Shown: positions 52,657 through 62,518, numbered from the stretch's first letter. The stretch is DNA of 64,000 nt from Enterococcus sp. 9E7_DIV0242 (GCF_002140975.2 NZ_CP147247.1:2915001-2979000); one strand, 5' to 3'. Notes: generated by a model from the letters alone, not told the origin. Translations and numbers: made by a program.

Positions 52657-54210
52657 ATGGAATTATTACAGGTTAAAGGATTAACTTATGAAGTCCCGGA
52701 TAAACTGCTCTATGAAGACAGTTCATTTACATTAAGAAGTAAAGAACATATGGGGATTGTTGGTAAAAATGGTGCAGGGAAAAGTACCTTGCTAAAGATA
52801 TTGCTAGGTCAGGTATTACCTGATAAAGGTGAGGTCTCATGGAATCGTGCAGCTACATTGGGATATGTGGATCAATATATGGATATGGATTTATCACTGA
52901 CGGTTAATGAGTTTTTGAGGTCAGCCTATCAAACGCTGTTTACTAAGGAAATAGAAATGATTCAGTTTTATGAGGAATATAGTGAAACAGGTAATGAACA
53001 GCTTTTGACAAGGGCATCACTGTATCAAGAGCAGCTTGAGAGCCAAGGCTTCTATCTTGTGGAAAGTGACATCAGTAAAATGATTCAAGGATTGGGAATC
53101 AGTAGTGATGACGCCACTCAGAGAATGGGTGCGCTAAATCGAGGAGACCGAATCAAAGTCATTTTAGCAAAGTTATTGTTGGAAAAGCCTTCTGTTCTAA
53201 TTTTAGATGAGCCGACAAACTATTTAGATCAGGAGCATATCGAGTGGCTGATTGAGCATTTAACAGCTTTTGAGAATGCGTTTATTATTGTATCTCATGA
53301 TACCAAATTTTTGAGTAGCATAGCCACATGTATCTGCGATATTGATTTTGGCTCAATAAAAAAATATCATAGCGGCTACACAGATTTTCTGAAGCAAAAG
53401 GCTCATTTGTCGGCAGCGTATCAAAGTAGATATGCTGCGCAACAACGGAAAATCAAGGAAATTGAAGCGTTTATTCAAAAGAATATTGCAGGGATCAAAA
53501 CAAAAATGGCACAAGGAAGAAGAAAGCACTTAGAAAAAATGGATAAGCTGAAAGAACCAGAAAAGAAAAGCAGAGCGAATTTTTCCTTTAAACTATTGCC
53601 TCATAGCTCACCAAAGGTCCTAACTATTGAGGCGGTGACTGTCGGCAGTAAAAATCCCATACTTATAGCTCATGACATAGAGATGAAGAAAGGGCAAAAG
53701 TTAGTGATAACTGGAGCAGATGGTACAGGGAAATCTACGTTTATAAAGACTCTTATGGGAACGATACCTACTATATCTGGAAAGTTTCATGTTGCTCCTC
53801 AGGCAGTTATTGGTTATCATGCACAGGAGATTGACTTGGGAAATAGAAAATTGACACCTATCGAAGCTTTAGCAAACAAGCATCCGAAGCTGACCTATGA
53901 AGAGATTCGTAGAGAGCTTGCTAAATGTGGGGTAAAGAGAGAGCTTGCTTCTAAGCAAATAAGTATGTTGAGTGGAGGCGAGCAATCCAAAGTCAAGCTC
54001 TGTGATTTAACTTTACAGCCAAGTAATCTCTTGATTTTAGACGAGCCAACGAACCATTTAGATATTGATACCAAAAAAGCTTTGCAAGAAGCACTAAAAG
54101 CCTATCGCGGCAGTCTGTTGTTAGTTTCGAATGATGAACCGTTCTATTCAGAGATAACCGATTGTATTTATGTTGTTGCTGATAAATATTTGAAAAGAAT
54201 AGGGCAATAA
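52657..54210 (+). CDS. ABC-F family ATPase with degenerate motifs
   Basis: A 517-residue soluble protein with two ABC domains joined by a linker rich in basic residues (about 245-310), the ABC-F layout of translation factors such as EttA/YbiT and of antibiotic ribosome-protection proteins (Lsa, Vga types). Walker A motifs are GKNGAGKST (near 35) and GADGTGKST (near 355); Walker B LILDEPTN occurs twice. The first signature is LNRGD instead of LSGGQ, and the second switch histidine is Asn (VSNDE). ATG 52657 follows GAAGGA. Whether it confers resistance cannot be told from sequence alone. Confidence 0.87.
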   Translation: MELLQVKGLTYEVPDKLLYEDSSFTLRSKEHMGIVGKNGAGKSTLLKILLGQVLPDKGEVSWNRAATLGYVDQYMDMDLSLTVNEFLRSAYQTLFTKEIEMIQFYEEYSETGNEQLLTRASLYQEQLESQGFYLVESDISKMIQGLGISSDDATQRMGALNRGDRIKVILAKLLLEKPSVLILDEPTNYLDQEHIEWLIEHLTAFENAFIIVSHDTKFLSSIATCICDIDFGSIKKYHSGYTDFLKQKAHLSAAYQSRYAAQQRKIKEIEAFIQKNIAGIKTKMAQGRRKHLEKMDKLKEPEKKSRANFSFKLLPHSSPKVLTIEAVTVGSKNPILIAHDIEMKKGQKLVITGADGTGKSTFIKTLMGTIPTISGKFHVAPQAVIGYHAQEIDLGNRKLTPIEALANKHPKLTYEEIRRELAKCGVKRELASKQISMLSGGEQSKVKLCDLTLQPSNLLILDEPTNHLDIDTKKALQEALKAYRGSLLLVSNDEPFYSEITDCIYVVADKYLKRIGQ

Positions 54211-54318
54211 GATTTTGTGTCTGAAGACATTCTCCAGTATTTTTTGTATGATGCTCAGTTTTGTAGTGATCAGGGATAATAGGTGAACGAACTTTTGGCT
54301 TACGCTCTAACTATGAAT

Positions 54319-54355
54319 AAATGGCGGTCCGATTTTTGGGACCGCCATTTTTATT
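54319..54355. terminator. Bidirectional terminator
   Basis: AAATGGCGGTCC (54319-54330) pairs perfectly with GGACCGCCATTT (54339-54350), then T-rich sequence. It separates the ABC-F gene from the convergent NmrA-like gene. Confidence 0.9.
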
Positions 54356-54422
54356 TAAGCTATTTTTTCTATAGTGTAAAGGCTAAGTCAAAATACTCCT
54401 TCGACAGCTACAGAATGTTCCC

Positions 54423-55292
54423 TTACTTCAACCCATTCTCTACAATTTCGCGTTGAATATACTCGTCAAAACTAGTTGGTTCTCTTTCAAGTAACCAAGT
54501 CAAGACGTTCGCATTACCGGCGATGCCATATTCGCCGTAGGTTTGTGCGAGGTTTTTGAAGGTTTGTACAAAGTAGCTATCGTATTGGGCATTACCGAAA
54601 AAGGGAAGGATCGCTTCAACAGGAACTTGGTTACAGACGGCAGTTCTGCCGGTCAGCTGGTTGAATTTTTCGATCATGTCGTCTGGTGATAAGAAGTCGT
54701 GACCTACCAATTCATAGGTTGCATTTTGGTGCCCGTCTTCTATTAGAACTTTGGCAGCGACTTCGGCCACGTCGTTTACATCTACATAACTAAGCTTCGT
54801 TGTCTTTGTATAGAAGCAGTTGTAGCTATTGGTTTCCCAAACAGATGGAATTAGAAAATTATGCATATAGTGCATCGGCTGTAAGATCGTATAGTTCAAT
54901 TGGTCGGATAAGCCTTTGTAAACTAAATATTCTTCGGCCTTCAATTTTTGTGTATGTTGGTTTAATGTAGACATGTTAGGGTGTGTCACGCTCATCATAA
55001 CAAACTGGCGAACATTTTGCTTTACAGCTTCATCGATGCAGCGTCTTGCGATGTCGGCTTCATCATAGACAAACATTGGTGGCAAGTAAAGAATTTGATC
55101 GCAGCCATTCACTGCTTTTGCCAAATCCTCGTCAGAACGTGCATCACCTTGCATCGTTTCAACGCCTAAGCTGGCTAGCTTATCTACCTCGGGGCTAATA
55201 TCAAACGCTCTGACTTTCAGCCCTTTGTTTGCTAACACCTTTACTACACGTGTTCCTACACCACCAGCGGCACAAGTTACTAGAATCATCAA
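54423..55292 (-). CDS. NAD(P)-binding NmrA-like oxidoreductase
   Basis: A 289-residue Rossmann protein of the atypical short-chain dehydrogenase type. The nucleotide motif is VTCAAGGVGTRVV at the N-terminus (GxxGxxG with an Ala), followed by ILYLPPMF, VMMSVTHPN and the downstream ILQPMHYMHNFL segment of NmrA/azoreductase-like proteins. The usual YxxxK is absent, as in redox-sensing NmrA members. It is transcribed away from a LysR regulator that probably controls it. Confidence 0.82.
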   Translation of the reverse strand: MMILVTCAAGGVGTRVVKVLANKGLKVRAFDISPEVDKLASLGVETMQGDARSDEDLAKAVNGCDQILYLPPMFVYDEADIARRCIDEAVKQNVRQFVMMSVTHPNMSTLNQHTQKLKAEEYLVYKGLSDQLNYTILQPMHYMHNFLIPSVWETNSYNCFYTKTTKLSYVDVNDVAEVAAKVLIEDGHQNATYELVGHDFLSPDDMIEKFNQLTGRTAVCNQVPVEAILPFFGNAQYDSYFVQTFKNLAQTYGEYGIAGNANVLTWLLEREPTSFDEYIQREIVENGLK

Positions 55293-55372
55293 ACATTCCT
55301 CCTAAATTTTCAATTTATGCAGGAGCAGGTAACAAGCCTTTTCATTTTACCGTAATTGACCTATACTTGATT

Positions 55373-55386
55373 GTGTAAAATTTCAC
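55373..55386. promoter_or_regulatory. Possible LysR operator in the divergent region
   Basis: GTGTAAAATTTCAC is a partly symmetric 14-bp site in the 224-bp gap between the divergent NmrA-like and LysR genes. LysR proteins usually bind such sites near the regulated promoter. Confidence 0.3.
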
Positions 55387-55516
55387 TTGTCTCTCGTTGC
55401 TCTCTATTCAGTATACTCGCTCAACGAAGGAATTAGTCATCGAGATTGTGAATGTATCTATTCAGAAGCTGCATAGATCCATAGTGGAAAAGGGAAGTAG
55501 AATCGGAGGAAGACAG

Positions 55517-56407
55517 ATGAAGTTAGAATATATCCAGTCGTTCGTCACATTATCGAATACGTTGAACTACACTAAGGCGGCGGAGAGTCTTTATATTACG
55601 CAACCGACGTTAAGTCGTCATATCCAGTTTCTCGAAGCTGATCTAGGGTGTGTCCTTGTAGAGCGAAATACACGCCAAGTCCAGTTGACTGCAGAAGGAA
55701 AATTATTTCTAGACTATGCAGTAAATATGATTTTTGATTATAATCGCGTGGCGATGCAAATGAAAAATGTGAATCAGTACCAGGAGCAACAACTGTCTAT
55801 TGGCTTTTTACGTGGCGGCACGGCGTCCTATTTACTTCCGTTATTACAAGAGTTTACCCCAAAATACCCGACTATTGATTTAAATTTGTATGATGGCAAT
55901 CATGAGGAATTGGTCGCTGATCTGCTTGCGGGGAAACATGATATCTGTATGTCAATGTCCAGTACGCTGACTGGGCTGGCGCAGGTTGTGCTTGAGCCTA
56001 TCACAGATTTAGCAGTGGTTTTGGCAGTACCAGATTCGCATGTATTAGCTAATCGAGATGTCGTGGCATTTGACGATTTTGCGAAAGAGACATATTTATG
56101 TGTGCAAAAGCAAGAGACGAAGGCATGGTACGATTATGTCATCAGTCTATTTTTGAGTCATGGCTATGTCCCGCTGGTCAAGGACACTTGTCCGAGTGTT
56201 AAGACCCTACTGATGCAGGTTGCTTTAGGAAAAGGGATCACTATTTTAACAGAAGGCTGTCGTAGCTCGGTGCCGGAAAATGTACGATTGATTCCGATTG
56301 AACAGACCCCTGCGGTGCAAATGGTTTGTGGGTATCGTAAGGATAATGAAAATCCGAGTTTGAGCATCTTTCGAGAATGGTTGGCGCGATCAAAAAATTC
56401 TAAATAG
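55517..56407 (+). CDS. LysR family transcriptional regulator
   Basis: A 296-residue protein with the LysR winged helix at the N-terminus (LNYTKAAESLYITQPTLSRHI), the linker helix, and a periplasmic-binding-like effector domain (about 90-290, with GFLRGGTASYLLPLLQEF and LALGKGITIL-like VALGKGITIL). ATG 55517 with GGAGG is preferred; the frame upstream to 55397 lacks a ribosome site. It likely senses a small molecule and controls the divergent oxidoreductase gene. Confidence 0.9.
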   Translation: MKLEYIQSFVTLSNTLNYTKAAESLYITQPTLSRHIQFLEADLGCVLVERNTRQVQLTAEGKLFLDYAVNMIFDYNRVAMQMKNVNQYQEQQLSIGFLRGGTASYLLPLLQEFTPKYPTIDLNLYDGNHEELVADLLAGKHDICMSMSSTLTGLAQVVLEPITDLAVVLAVPDSHVLANRDVVAFDDFAKETYLCVQKQETKAWYDYVISLFLSHGYVPLVKDTCPSVKTLLMQVALGKGITILTEGCRSSVPENVRLIPIEQTPAVQMVCGYRKDNENPSLSIFREWLARSKNSK

Positions 56408-56559
56408 AAGGCGTTCAAACTTTTTATGTTTGACATGTGCTTCATTCCGGAGATACCGTCTTCCTACAGCTAGAGAAATGCTATAATAAACGTAATATTA
56501 TACATAGTTTTGGGACCATAAAATAAAAGACCATTATTTTCAAAAAGTGAGGTGTGTGC

Positions 56560-58269
56560 ATGGAAGCGAAGAAGAGTAAAGAGCTCGTTCCAAAAGTAAA
56601 GAAGTCCGCTTTACCGGTGAAGGCTGAGTCCGGATTGCCACCGGAGCTTGCCGATCGTTTTGCGCTTTATCCGGAAAATAGCCGACGGCCTGTTAATAAA
56701 ACCCTGTTTAGAAATGAGTATTTTCAGTTGACCTGTAACATGAGAGACCATTCTTTGGCGATTTCATCTAAGGGAGATATCGTTTATTCGGCGATTCCGT
56801 ATGATACTGCGAGGAACTATATTCAACGTGCGGCGATTCAATACCTGCTTCATCCAGAAGCGGTCCGTGGTTACCTAGAGAGGCATAAGACAAATATCGA
56901 GCAGTATTTAGTGCTTAGTATCTTTCAAGTAACAAACAAGCGGGTAGGCAAAGACTCGCCGGAAGTAGCACAAGCCTATAACGCTATCCTTCAAAATCCA
57001 TTACTCGAGATTCAAATTTTAGGTCGCTTGCTGCAGCACGATGAAACAGGTCCGCTTTCAGCCAATCTTGCCGGAAAGTTTCTATTTAGTGAAAATATCA
57101 AAACGGGCATCGCCGGTTATGTTTCTGAGTACCTCAACTTTGTTGTCCAACTTACACAAGCTTTACCACTGACAACGGATGGGAAAAATATTCAGCTGTT
57201 GGAACGAACTGAACTGGAAACGCCTCTAGAAGACAAAGAGATGTATAAGCAGTTAATGTTCGATTCGGACATCACACCGGCTTTGGCTCTGCTACCTCAA
57301 GAGATCAAGCAAAACCTTGAACGGTCACTCATCCAGACAACTCAGCCAGTACTTACCAACAACCAACCACTTTTACGTTCAGAGTTTGGGAAAGAGTTAT
57401 CTGATGTACGGAAAAATTATGTGGCACATAGTGTTGATCCTCAAGAATTGAAGCAATACTTTGAGAATGTGCTGCCAACGGAGAGTACCAACTTGGTCAA
57501 TGTCGTTTCAGATTTACATATCACCGACGGGAATTTTCCTTTCAGTAATGCCCATTTCAATATTTTGGCGGGGGATGTCATGGATTCAGATGTAAGCAAC
57601 AAAAAGATTCGTGGGGTCTATGTATTAGGCAATCATGAACTGGCAGCAGTCTTGCCGGATAATCCTGACATGAGCGATAAAGTGTGGGAAAAGTGGCAAC
57701 CATTTTTTAACTATGAATGGTTCAAGCTGATCAAAGAAGATCCGGATGAAGCATGGCCCTTACTGCCTGTTGGCGATCATGCTTATTATGAAGTGGTAAA
57801 GGATGAGGTTGAAAAACACTTTCCTAATATGCAGGTGCTGAATAATACTAGTGTTGTTCATGAGGGCATTCGCTATATAGGTCTTACGATACCTGTTGCC
57901 TTAGCTAAAAGAAAGAAAGCACTACAACAATTTATCCTAAAGCACTTGGAAAAGCTGCTTGAGGGAGATCCGGAAATACCGACAGTCATCGTTTCCCATG
58001 CCCCATTATTCAATGAACTAAGCAGGCTTTCACCGAGAAGCAAATCCTATAACAAGGACTATATTTGTTCAGAGCCGGGCATCGAAAAGCTATTTGAAGA
58101 ATACAACATCATCGGTGTCATTCATGGGCACCACCATATACCGGCGGCTTTTGGGCGCTATAAAGAAGTAGTATTTGCCGGGAAAGAGCGATTTGTGGTT
58201 TGTTCCATTTATTCAGATATGAACACCGGATTTGAATTAATGAGCTTGATCGATCCGACGCAAGAGTGA
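56560..58269 (+). CDS. Metallophosphoesterase with long N-terminal domain
   Basis: A 569-residue protein. The C-terminal third is a calcineurin-like phosphoesterase with all metal motifs: SDLHITD (near 318), LAGDVMD (near 337), VLGNHE (near 357), VIVSHAP (near 479) and IHGHHH (near 523). The first 300 residues are not recognised, and contain no membrane segment. Substrate unknown; nucleotides, phosphoproteins or nucleic acid are all possible. TATAAT near 56483 and GAGG before ATG 56560 support an independent gene. A terminator follows. Confidence 0.8.
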   Translation: MEAKKSKELVPKVKKSALPVKAESGLPPELADRFALYPENSRRPVNKTLFRNEYFQLTCNMRDHSLAISSKGDIVYSAIPYDTARNYIQRAAIQYLLHPEAVRGYLERHKTNIEQYLVLSIFQVTNKRVGKDSPEVAQAYNAILQNPLLEIQILGRLLQHDETGPLSANLAGKFLFSENIKTGIAGYVSEYLNFVVQLTQALPLTTDGKNIQLLERTELETPLEDKEMYKQLMFDSDITPALALLPQEIKQNLERSLIQTTQPVLTNNQPLLRSEFGKELSDVRKNYVAHSVDPQELKQYFENVLPTESTNLVNVVSDLHITDGNFPFSNAHFNILAGDVMDSDVSNKKIRGVYVLGNHELAAVLPDNPDMSDKVWEKWQPFFNYEWFKLIKEDPDEAWPLLPVGDHAYYEVVKDEVEKHFPNMQVLNNTSVVHEGIRYIGLTIPVALAKRKKALQQFILKHLEKLLEGDPEIPTVIVSHAPLFNELSRLSPRSKSYNKDYICSEPGIEKLFEEYNIIGVIHGHHHIPAAFGRYKEVVFAGKERFVVCSIYSDMNTGFELMSLIDPTQE

Positions 58270-58293
58270 GTCGTGAAATAGCGAGAGTATCAG

Positions 58294-58330
58294 AGACGTT
58301 TCGTGAGTTGCTTTACGAAGCGTCTTTCTT
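58294..58330 (+). terminator. Terminator after the metallophosphoesterase
   Basis: AGACGTTTCGT (58294-58304) pairs with ACGAAGCGTCT (58315-58325), followed by TTCTT. The remaining gap to 58586 holds no recognisable gene. Confidence 0.7.
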
Positions 58331-58586
58331 GTTCTGTAGTGGAAAGTGGCTTTTGATTATTTGAGAAGTACCAGATAATAACAACACTCTGGGTACTAAG
58401 AATCACTGGATAAAGTAAAGTTGTAAAATCATTTTTTTCTCCGTATACTTATTAAAGGTGTGTTGATAATCAGTAGTTGTTCCGAGGCTTGTTCTTACAA
58501 ATGATAACAGTCGCTATTTATAGAAAGAATAGTGTTTTTTATCAGAACCATACATAATAAAAACTATAGAGAAGAGGAGGGGACAT

Positions 58587-59618
58587 ATGAAGGATAAGAA
58601 TAATATTTTGCGCCCCTTGGGTTCAGGGCTGGCAATGGCAGTGCCTTTATTGATAGGTATTCTGACAAAGGATCTGCAGATAAGCTCAGTCGGGGCGATG
58701 GGGGCTTTTTCCTATTTGGCGTTTCAGCATCGTTCGTTAACTTATAATATGAAGGCCATTTCTATTCACGGTCTGGCTTTACTGGTGGCTTTTATGCTGG
58801 GTGCCGGTACGGCGATGATTTCTTGGAGTGCGCCATTTATTATCAGTGTATTGTCCTTTGTGGCATTTATCGCTTCAAAGGTTTTCCGCATTCCGAAGCC
58901 GGATTATTTTTTTGTGCTCATGCTTTACGCAACAGGCTTCAATTTTCAAGCAGCATCATTTGTTGAAATTTTACATCATAGTACATACCTACTGTACGGG
59001 TTAGGTGGTTCGCTGTTGTCGGGTTTCTTGATTTCCCTACTGGAAAAATTACCGTATCGACTACCGAAGGATCGTTATCAACAGCTGTCTGCCAAAGACA
59101 AGTATTACCTGACAATTTATGAGCAGCCCAATACGTTGTTGAAAGCATTGCATTTCTCAATGGTGTTGTTCGTTGCAACATATATTGCGTATCTATTGAG
59201 AGACAGTAATGGCTACTGGGTGTTGATTTCTGCAGCAGCAGTATTGGCTGGAGAGCATATGGATCGAATCAAGGATCGAACGATTGGTCGGGTAGTAGGC
59301 GGTGTGGTCGGGATCATGCTGGGATTCTTCATTGTATCGTTAGGCTTGCCATTGGAGCTGAAGGCTTTGATACTGATTGGACTTAATATTTTGACGGAGT
59401 TCTTTATGCCCGTGAATTATATGGTGGCGAATTTCTTTACCAATCCACAGGTTTTGATACTGATGACTATTGGTAGTAATTTTACACCGTTAGGGCTAAT
59501 TCCGATGCGTTTATCAGGAGCCTTGATTGGCAGTTTACTGGCGCTGGTGTTGATTTATGTGACAGAATATTGCTTACAACAACTACAATTGGATAAAATT
59601 TCATCAGGTGAAGGATAA
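58587..59618 (+). CDS. FUSC-like integral membrane protein
   Basis: A 343-residue protein with about ten to eleven membrane helices in two halves. The second half carries the FUSC_2 pattern (YWVLISAAAVLAGEHMDRIK, DRTIGRVVGGVVGIMLGF). Related proteins include aromatic-acid exporter subunits and fusaric-acid resistance proteins. It lacks the long cytoplasmic domain of full-length members. RBS GAGGAGGGG precedes ATG. The substrate is unknown. Confidence 0.8.
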   Translation: MKDKNNILRPLGSGLAMAVPLLIGILTKDLQISSVGAMGAFSYLAFQHRSLTYNMKAISIHGLALLVAFMLGAGTAMISWSAPFIISVLSFVAFIASKVFRIPKPDYFFVLMLYATGFNFQAASFVEILHHSTYLLYGLGGSLLSGFLISLLEKLPYRLPKDRYQQLSAKDKYYLTIYEQPNTLLKALHFSMVLFVATYIAYLLRDSNGYWVLISAAAVLAGEHMDRIKDRTIGRVVGGVVGIMLGFFIVSLGLPLELKALILIGLNILTEFFMPVNYMVANFFTNPQVLILMTIGSNFTPLGLIPMRLSGALIGSLLALVLIYVTEYCLQQLQLDKISSGEG

Positions 59619-59651
59619 AATGATTTCTTCTACCTCCACGAAGGGCCCTGG

Positions 59652-59680
59652 CCTTTCTAAAAATAGAAGGATTTTTTTTG
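59652..59680 (+). terminator. Terminator after the FUSC-like gene
   Basis: CCTTTCTA and TAGAAGG form a hairpin followed by eight T. A second hairpin (AAGCGT..CTGAG with CTCAG..ACGCTT, about 59703-59755) lies between this gene and the convergent ankyrin gene. Confidence 0.7.
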
Positions 59681-59757
59681 AAGATATAGCTGGACAACCA
59701 AAGAAGCGTCTGAGTTTCTCCGATAGCAAGGGAGAAGGCTCAGAACGCTTTTTTCAT

Positions 59758-60813
59758 TTACCGTTTATAATTAGGAGTTTCTAATGCTATAGGAGTTGGG
59801 TTTAACAGTACCCACTGTACAGCCAGCTCGCTTAATCGGGCTAATCCATCATCGCTATTTCCTTTGGCAATCGCCTTTGTGAGGTGTGTGGTTTCTTGCA
59901 ATTGTTCCTCAGACAGAGAACTGCCAATTTTAAATGACTCGTTCAATGATCGAACCATCTTCCGATAATCACCGTCCCAATTTCCGCCTCCGTTACGGAA
60001 AATCTCATCGGAGACTTTTCCGGTGATGCGGATCACCTCACCTTGCAATGTCTGGCATGGACCGCTACCGGGAACAAGTAGCTCCCAGAGCTCTTGGTGC
60101 TGCTTTTGCCAAGTCGTACTGTTCAGTGTGATTGGAGAAATCCCGTCATGAACGTTTCTTTTAGCTATTGGTGTCACAGCAAAGCATTCATATAATTGGT
60201 GCAAGGCTTTATCTGTTTCTTCAAGACTCTCCGGATTGAAATCATTACGATAGAATTCGAAGGTTTCACCGATTTTCTTGACATAACCCACCATCTTGTC
60301 TGTTTTTTCAGCACCTGCATCTAAGAGTAAATCGACAACTTTTACCGTCTCAGTCAAACTGGCATTTGTGCATTGGGCCAAACATATTTCTAAGGGAGTC
60401 AATCCCATGTTGTTTTTTTGATCAACCGGTGCAGAATAGGTGAGTAAGGCTGCCACGGCTGCTACTCTGGAAGCACTAGCTGCTATGTGCAAGGGAGTGT
60501 TGCCTTGCGTATCGACCATCAGTACAGAAGCGCCATTGTTCAACAATGCGTCAATACTAGATTTCCAATAGACAGCGTGGTGATGCAGCGCTGTTTTTTT
60601 GTAAGTGTCTTGTGCATTGATGTCAGCTCCTTGTTCCTTTAGCCAGATGATGAAGCTTTCTGGAATACCAAAACAGCTGTAAGCAGTAGACTTACTATAT
60701 CCAGTGTATGCCTCAAGATCACATCGTTGATAGACTGCAATTAGCTCAGTGAGATCCTCTCTTTTGCATATTTCTTCAAAATCTTTAGGCAACGTTTTTC
60801 TTTTTTTCCCCAA
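59758..60813 (-). CDS. Ankyrin-repeat protein
   Basis: A 351-residue soluble protein starting at TTG with AGGGGG upstream. Three to four ankyrin repeats are visible at about 55-175 (GADINAQDTYKKTALHHHAV, NTPLHIAASASRVAAVAALL, GLTPLEICLAQ, VDLLLDAGAEK). The C-terminal half (about 190-351) contains NGGGNWDGDYRKMVRSLN and is not recognised. Ankyrin proteins bind other proteins; the partner is unknown. Confidence 0.82.
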   Translation of the reverse strand: MGKKRKTLPKDFEEICKREDLTELIAVYQRCDLEAYTGYSKSTAYSCFGIPESFIIWLKEQGADINAQDTYKKTALHHHAVYWKSSIDALLNNGASVLMVDTQGNTPLHIAASASRVAAVAALLTYSAPVDQKNNMGLTPLEICLAQCTNASLTETVKVVDLLLDAGAEKTDKMVGYVKKIGETFEFYRNDFNPESLEETDKALHQLYECFAVTPIAKRNVHDGISPITLNSTTWQKQHQELWELLVPGSGPCQTLQGEVIRITGKVSDEIFRNGGGNWDGDYRKMVRSLNESFKIGSSLSEEQLQETTHLTKAIAKGNSDDGLARLSELAVQWVLLNPTPIALETPNYKR

Positions 60814-61810
60814 TTGACAACCCCCTTGAATTATTTAAATCCGAATAAGATGTCCGCTAAACATTCGCAGGCTCTAAATTGTGACAATCCCAAGTGAGAA
60901 CGCAGCAGTGGTAAACTACTGTATTTCAAGACTCTTCGACAATAAGCTTAACACTTGGCTCAATCTCTTATCCTCATCAGTCATTTCTATTCTTAATTAT
61001 AATATACAGCTAACAGGAAATATAGCTCAGATCGAGCGATAGGCAGTGTGTTACATGAAAAGAACAAAACAAGAGAATAGAGGCAACTATATTAAACCTA
61101 AGGTTAGGATTGACTATAGCTAATTTTATAAGAGAGATAAAAAGTATGAATGTGTAATAGAATTTCCATCTTCTGATGAAGTTTTTAGATGTTATTTTAT
61201 TTTTCGTCTCTTTCTCTTTTTTTCCTCTCTTTTTCTGTTTTTAATTCTAACACGTTCAATTATTTGAAAGTGGAACAAGGGTTTCAGACAAAGGAATAAG
61301 CAGTCATTAAGCAATGCGTTTTTTCATATAAATGAATAAATAAAAAAATCTCGAAAGAATATACTTCGAGAAAAGTTTTGTTTTTTATCTAAAATTCATT
61401 TTAAATCAATCTATAATGGAAGTCTATAGCTATTTTTATCATTTTTTTATCTAAAAATGGATATTTTTGAGAAAAAACAAAAACAGTTGGCAAGAACACA
61501 AGAGGCTATATTATAGGGTTTTGACCAGTCGGAGTGGCATCCGGCGGGGGCACAACCGTCAAATAAACCGTCATTAAAATGATTTATTTCATTTATACAT
61601 AGTGGAAATAAAAGAGAGAACCATTAGAAACGCTGCTTTTATGAATCGTCAAATAAGCCGTCTTAATTTTAAGATAGCTTGTTTGGCGTGCATAAAAATA
61701 CCTTTTTCTCGAAGTATATTCATTTGCGAAATGATAATTACAACAATTACAGAACTTTCACATAATAAGAAGGAAAGAAAAAAAGAAAATCAAAGAAGGA
61801 GGACCAATTC
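60814..61810. other. Gene-free 1-kb region with repeats
   Basis: No convincing gene. It holds a hairpin CTCGAA/TTCGAG (61350-61371) followed by T-rich sequence, an inverted repeat linking 61357-61375 to 61702-61721, and 16-bp direct repeats CGTCAAATAARCCGTC at 61557 and 61647. The A/T-rich section before 61350 shows nothing else. Confidence 0.5.
61557..61662 (+). repeat. Direct repeats upstream of the OmpR-type regulator
   Basis: CGTCAAATAAACCGTC (61557-61572) and CGTCAAATAAGCCGTC (61647-61662) differ at one base and are 90 bp apart. They could be binding sites for the winged-helix protein encoded 150 bp downstream. Confidence 0.45.
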
Positions 61811-62518
61811 ATGAATTTAGGTGTTATTAATTTATCAGTAGAATTTGGAAAGTCCTATTCAGAAGCATTTCTAAAAAATGGTATCACCCTAACAACGTTG
61901 AGTATAGAAGAGTTTGAAGAAAAGATACCAACTCTTGATGGGATGATCATTTGTGAAGATGGAAAACAGGATACAGCTCGTACGTGCAGTATTCTTTTGA
62001 ACCTCAAGGAAAATGCGAGTACATATGTGTGGGTGTTCTCTTCTAATCTTCAAAAAATCATGCGAACGGTATACCTACAATTAGGTGCTTCTGGGGTCGT
62101 TTCTGAAGATTATGAACCAGAGGAGCTTCGTTTGACTATCTCGAATAATCTGACGAAAAGTAAGGTTCGTAACTGTTGCAGCACGGATCAGTCGAAGATG
62201 ACAGGGCAGGAAAAAGCCGAGGGTGAGGAAATGGAACTGATCCCAAGAAACCATAGTGTGAAAATCAATGGTAGAAAAGAAATCCCTTTGACTCGTTTGG
62301 AATATAAAACCATGGAGCTTCTTTATCAGCACAAAAACAAAACGGTGGCCTATAAAGAATTGTTTGAAGCTATCTGGGGAGAGGGATTCAATAATCAGAA
62401 CTATCGAGTCGCTAATTTGATTTTTCATTTGCGTGAAAAGATTGAAGAGGATTCAATAAGCCCGGTACTTATTCGAACAGTTCGTTCAAAAGGCTATATG
62501 TTAAGTCTGGAGACATAG
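61811..62518 (+). CDS. OmpR-type winged-helix regulator
   Basis: A 235-residue protein with a C-terminal Trans_reg_C winged helix (about 145-233: LTRLEYKTMELLYQHKNK, YKELFEAIWGEG, VANLIFHLREKIEED, VRSKGYML). The N-terminal half has a receiver-like size and strand pattern but no clear phospho-acceptor arrangement. Such stand-alone regulators (ElrR-like) precede enterococcal surface-protein operons, and here a secreted adhesin-like gene follows after 146-155 bp. ATG preceded by AAGGAGG. Some of the frame is open before ATG 61811. Confidence 0.8.
   Translation: MNLGVINLSVEFGKSYSEAFLKNGITLTTLSIEEFEEKIPTLDGMIICEDGKQDTARTCSILLNLKENASTYVWVFSSNLQKIMRTVYLQLGASGVVSEDYEPEELRLTISNNLTKSKVRNCCSTDQSKMTGQEKAEGEEMELIPRNHSVKINGRKEIPLTRLEYKTMELLYQHKNKTVAYKELFEAIWGEGFNNQNYRVANLIFHLREKIEEDSISPVLIRTVRSKGYMLSLET

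Noticed and set aside
61602..61814. 70-codon frame upstream of the OmpR-type regulator
   Set aside because: It spans the repeats and the regulator's ribosome site, has no ribosome site of its own and a low-complexity basic end.
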